From: Cryptomeria japonica
Taxonomy: Eukaryota > Streptophyta > Pinopsida > Cupressales > Cupressaceae
NCBI RefSeq assembly: GCF_030272615.1
Contig: NC_081406.1
Span: 171,700,361-171,764,360 of the forward strand
Reading direction: 5' to 3'
Length of the DNA: 64,000 bases
In this document: piece by piece, positions 60,693-64,000 of the stretch
Layout of the letters: the number at the start of each line of letters is the position of its first letter
How positions within the stretch are numbered: the first letter of the stretch is position 1
Translations under genes and position numbers: made by a program
Notes under the pieces: generated by a model
What the model was told of the DNA's origin: nothing
Seen by the model: only the letters and a program-made list of their open reading frames with translations
Databases searched by the model: none

Positions 60693-61725
60693 CATTAATA
60701 GCTATTATGTTTCTCATCATTATGTGACATTGGTAGCTCACTTCTAGGGGCTCATTGTCATTCATGATGGTACAATTTCACGTGCAATCATACTTTTGGA
60801 AGAAAAATAATATCCTATTTCTATCTCATCTCTTCTCCCTATATATGGGGGGAAAGAGTGATTTCAAACATCTCTCCTCAAGATTAAAATTTCCCCTTTG
60901 TGAAGAAGTGACTTATATAAGGATTTATTATTGATTGTAGAGGTGCATTCATATTTGAATTCCTTCTATCATATTGAAACAAGCATCCCTAATGGGGATC
61001 TTAAGTACATATCCTTAATTGGGACCTCCTCCTTGGTGTTGGAAGTCTTTGATCATTCATCAATTTCTTTTCTTCATTGAGTAGTATCTTTTATAAGAAA
61101 CCCTTCTATTTTGTGCATGTGCATATCCCTAATGAGGATCTCTTGCCTTCTTTTAGAAGAGTGTTTCTATAAATAATCTCACTTTGATGTCATTTCAATC
61201 CTCCATTTTTTTCCAATTTCCTTTATGGAGTTTCATTTTTGGATTATATCTCTTGCATTTGTTTTCATTTAAATCTTTCATCTTGTTTTAGAAAGCTCTC
61301 AAATCCTCACACTCTTTGTTGTGTTGGAATTGAGGTTTAGTTCTCTTTCTTACCAAATGATTCTCCATTAGTTTTTTTATCTCATATCAAATATTCTTTG
61401 AGCATTTTTCATCAATCCTCTTTCACAATTCGATGTGGTAAACATGATACCCTATTTCAACTCACTAAAATTAGCAAGCTGAAACAGGGGAGTATATAGC
61501 TACTCTTGAATTGTCATCCCCTTCCTTAGTAAGAATTTAGGTAATTTTGTGATTTTATCTAACATGTGGTTTTGTAGGGTGTGTTTCCTAACTGTGTACT
61601 ACAGATACCATTGGGGGCTTCGTCCGACAACCTGTGGATATATCCTTTTTCATGAATGTTTACTTTTATGTACTTTAGCTTGCATATGCACCTAGTGTCA
61701 TATGACTGCTAAAGTGGAGGCTAAA
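60693..61725 (+). other. Element E 3' untranslated region and polypurine tract
   Basis: About 1 kb, no gene. The phrase CATCCCTAATGGGGATCTT recurs in diverged form near 60985, 61010 and 61125. The probable polypurine tract is AAAGTGGAGGCTAAA at 61711-61725. Confidence 0.55.
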
Positions 61726-63325
61726 TGTAGTATCATAAATTGTACACCCTTTCTAGGGTGGTAAAATTCCACACTTGGTTTAGCACCCACCTTAGTGTGT
61801 TTGCATTTTGCATTGTAATTCCCCTTGAAGTATTTAGTTGATTAGTTTAATTAAATCTAAAGTCATATTTCATCACTTCATGCATTATAAAGTTGGGCCA
61901 TTTACCCTAAGTGTTCCCCTTGTTATTTTATTCCTCCAATAAATCATTAAATCATAAACCCTAATTATGTCCTATTTTGATCTTTAAGGCCTAATTTCGC
62001 ATATCAAAACACCTTGAAATCAGTTGTAACTTTGGGATTCGCTCTAATATCATCATATCTAATGACCCTAAAAATTTGGTGAAAAGTTGGTTGGACCATG
62101 TGCAAAGTGCACATGGTCCTCGACTTTTTCCCCAAAATTTTGGGAGCATAATTATATGATATTATAATTATTAACCCCAAAATATTGGTGGCAAATTCAA
62201 ATCGTAGGTTGGCCTAAAGTTGAAATTAAGATCTAGGGTTTCATACATAAGAGTTTTATTTCCTCATTTGAAAGGATCTATCTAAGAATCAAAGAGCAGG
62301 TTTTTGGAGTACAAGGAGCCTTCTATGTAGTGAAAGAGGAGCCTATGTTGAGTTTTTAACAATATTCAACAACATTAAACACCATTTCATCAAGCATTCA
62401 TCATCAATTAGGATCCTTGAAGACATCAAAGAATAATAGGAGATCATCGGCTGACGATTGGCTTGTACCCCTCCCTTAGGGGTTGGGTATGGTTTCATGT
62501 TATTTTCATGTCTTTTCATAAGCTTCATTACGTAAATTTTCATATTTACTTTCATGCTTTAGATCACTTTTGCATCATTTATTGAGAGCATTTACTTTGT
62601 TAATTACAAGCAATTAGGGTTTAATCTTTAAGGTTGCTCTAGCTTGTTTACTTTCATCCTAGGGTCTTGCACACTCAAAATATTCCTACACACACTATTT
62701 TACCATACAAAATGGTTATTTGTGAAGGTGGAAATCACAAACATAGGGGTTTGACTGAGGCAAAACCCTATATAGCCACCCAAACCCTTTCTTTTTAGTT
62801 GCGGGTGTAGAAACAAGTACCAAGAAGGCTTCCCGGATCAGGAAAAGTCACAAGTATAACCCAGAACCCTCAAATTTTCCCTAAACTATCAAGGATAGGG
62901 GCATGGTGCCTTGGTCCATCCTAGGAAAAGGGTGTGGTACTCTAGTCCTGCCTAGGATAGGGGCGTGGTGCCCTGGTCCCTCTCAAAATCAATGAATTTT
63001 GGCAGGTTGAAGGTTCAGGATCTCCAATTTGTAGTCTTTCAGTTACAGCCTCTTGTCTATAGAAACACATCCAAATTCCTCCTCCTTTCATGATTTGAGT
63101 ATCTCAGTTTCAGATCTGCAAGTTTGTGCAATTTTAGTTCATATGTACTTCATTATTCATCTCCTAGTCTAGTTGATCAATTAAACCCTATTTTTTCTCA
63201 TCACATACAATAAGAGGAATAGAAACTCTAAGAGATAATCTTTGGCTCTCTCTTTCTCACAATAAATAGCTAAAGTGAGCTATCTCCCTAGGCTCTTTCT
63301 CGGTCTCGCTTTTTCTACCTCCATA
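61726..63325 (+). repeat. Element E 3' LTR
   Basis: About 1600 bp, TGTAGTATCATAAATTG to CTACCTCCATA. Collinear with 47907-49573 but clearly diverged, with several indels. The GTGGTGCCCTGGTCC phrase recurs at 62895-62985. Confidence 0.8.
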
Positions 63326-63371
63326 AGGCCTCATCAGCTCAAGGGAGTCTTTAAAGGGAAACAAATTTTGA

Positions 63372-64000
63372 ATGGACCTAGGCAGGAAAGATGGTTCAGG
63401 TGACTATATTAGATTCTCTGTGCTTTCGTCGCATGGGAAAAAGGACTCTGACACAAACATTTAAGCGCATGTGGATGGAGACAGTAAAAAGGAAGGGTGC
63501 CCATTTGGAGACCTTCCTTTTGACCCTGGAGATAAGAGGGGATCATGTGAAGGATTCTCAACTCAGGAGGGAATCTCGAAAGAGGGACCTGAACAAGAAA
63601 AGAATGTTGTTCAGAAGGATCCCTCGATATCCTAAGCCAGGATAGTTCGATTGAGGGCTAGAATACTTGGGTCGAAACCCACTGGAAAATATTCCTTTAC
63701 TAGTGTTTTAGACTTATCAGATAAGGCAACGAATAAGTTTGTTATCTCCATTCCTGACACTATCATTGATTATAATATATCATTAATGGTCTTCACCTTA
63801 GTTGGAAAATTATTTTGCCCAAGACCTAACATTGATGTGGTGAGAGACTTTGCCAAAAAGAAATGGCGATTGAAAGACCAAGTTGAAATCTATGTAATGC
63901 CTAAAGGGTTATTTTCCTTCAACTTTTTCATGTTTGAAATATTCGGAAGGTGTTCTATGTGGAGGCCCTTGCATGGTTGGGAGATCTTTGCTTTCCTTAA
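63372..64000 (+). pseudogene. LINE ORF1 with DUF4283-like domain, runs off the window
   Basis: One frame from an ATG at 63372 to the window end, with two in-frame stops (near 63462 and 63630). Residues encoded from about 63740 read as a DUF4283-type domain: LVGKLFCPRPNIDVVRDFAKKKW, then VEIYVMPKGLFSFNFF. This is the nucleic-acid-binding N-terminal domain of plant L1 ORF1 and related zinc-knuckle proteins. The C-terminal zinc knuckle would lie beyond 64000. It is not contiguous with the LINE ORF2 piece at 47590-47906, because the order is reversed. Confidence 0.6.

Larger units (their letters stand above)
47907..63325 (+). mobile_element. Element E: gypsy-like element lacking RT and integrase, split by element D
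   Basis: LTRs 47907-49573 and 61726-63325 are clearly homologous. Without D the element is about 8 kb. It encodes a repeat-rich protein, a retropepsin-like region with LLGRPW, and a G-patch-like segment in the Tat-type order. No RT, RNase H or integrase motif follows before the 3' LTR, so it is non-autonomous. Flanking 5-mers (GGACT versus AGGCC) do not match and both flanks are LINE-derived but from different LINE regions, so the ends may have been rearranged. Confidence 0.75.

Overview
This is a stretch of nuclear plant DNA made almost entirely of nested retrotransposons. Plant origin is shown by Ty1/copia elements with an initiator-Met primer site, a Ty3/gypsy element of the plant-specific Tat lineage with a second RNase H, a plant mobile domain (PMD) gene, and a plant-type LINE ORF1 with a DUF4283-like domain. 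No low-copy host gene, tRNA or rRNA was recognised. Decayed elements nested up to three deep suggest a large-genome seed plant. A gymnosperm is possible, but the sequence does not prove it.

Left part (1-42872). A minus-strand Ty3/gypsy composite (family A) has three LTRs and two short gag-protease interiors. A Ty1/copia element (1955-8645, exact 5-bp duplication AAATC) sits in its first LTR. Its third LTR was split by element B (16509-42236). B was in turn split by the 18.2-kb Tat-lineage element C (22439-40679, exact 5-bp duplication ACTAT). C is the richest object in the window. Its sense gag-pol lies in one unbroken frame with premature stops. On the opposite strand is a PMD gene with its own TATA box, a predicted first exon, a 1.04-kb intron and a large second exon. 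A short phrase (TAGCGCAT and variants) is repeated dozens of times, both in the gag leader and, inverted, inside the intron of the antisense gene.

Middle part (42873-47906). Decayed material: a copia relic with a long 5' LTR and an internally deleted gag/integrase, a region with another short phrase repeat, and a LINE ORF2 fragment.

Right part (47907-64000). Element E (47907-63325) is a gypsy-like element with no visible RT, RNase H or integrase. It is split by element D (51632-59081, exact 5-bp duplication TGAAC), which is a second copy of family B. B and D carry a coiled-coil, multi-zinc-knuckle ORF1 and a long unrecognised ORF2 but no pol. The window ends inside a LINE ORF1.

Most disabling stops in the copia element and in C can be explained by C-to-T or G-to-A changes, as expected of long-methylated plant repeats. 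Boundaries come from LTR ends, target-site duplications, primer sites and polypurine tracts read by eye. No database search was possible.
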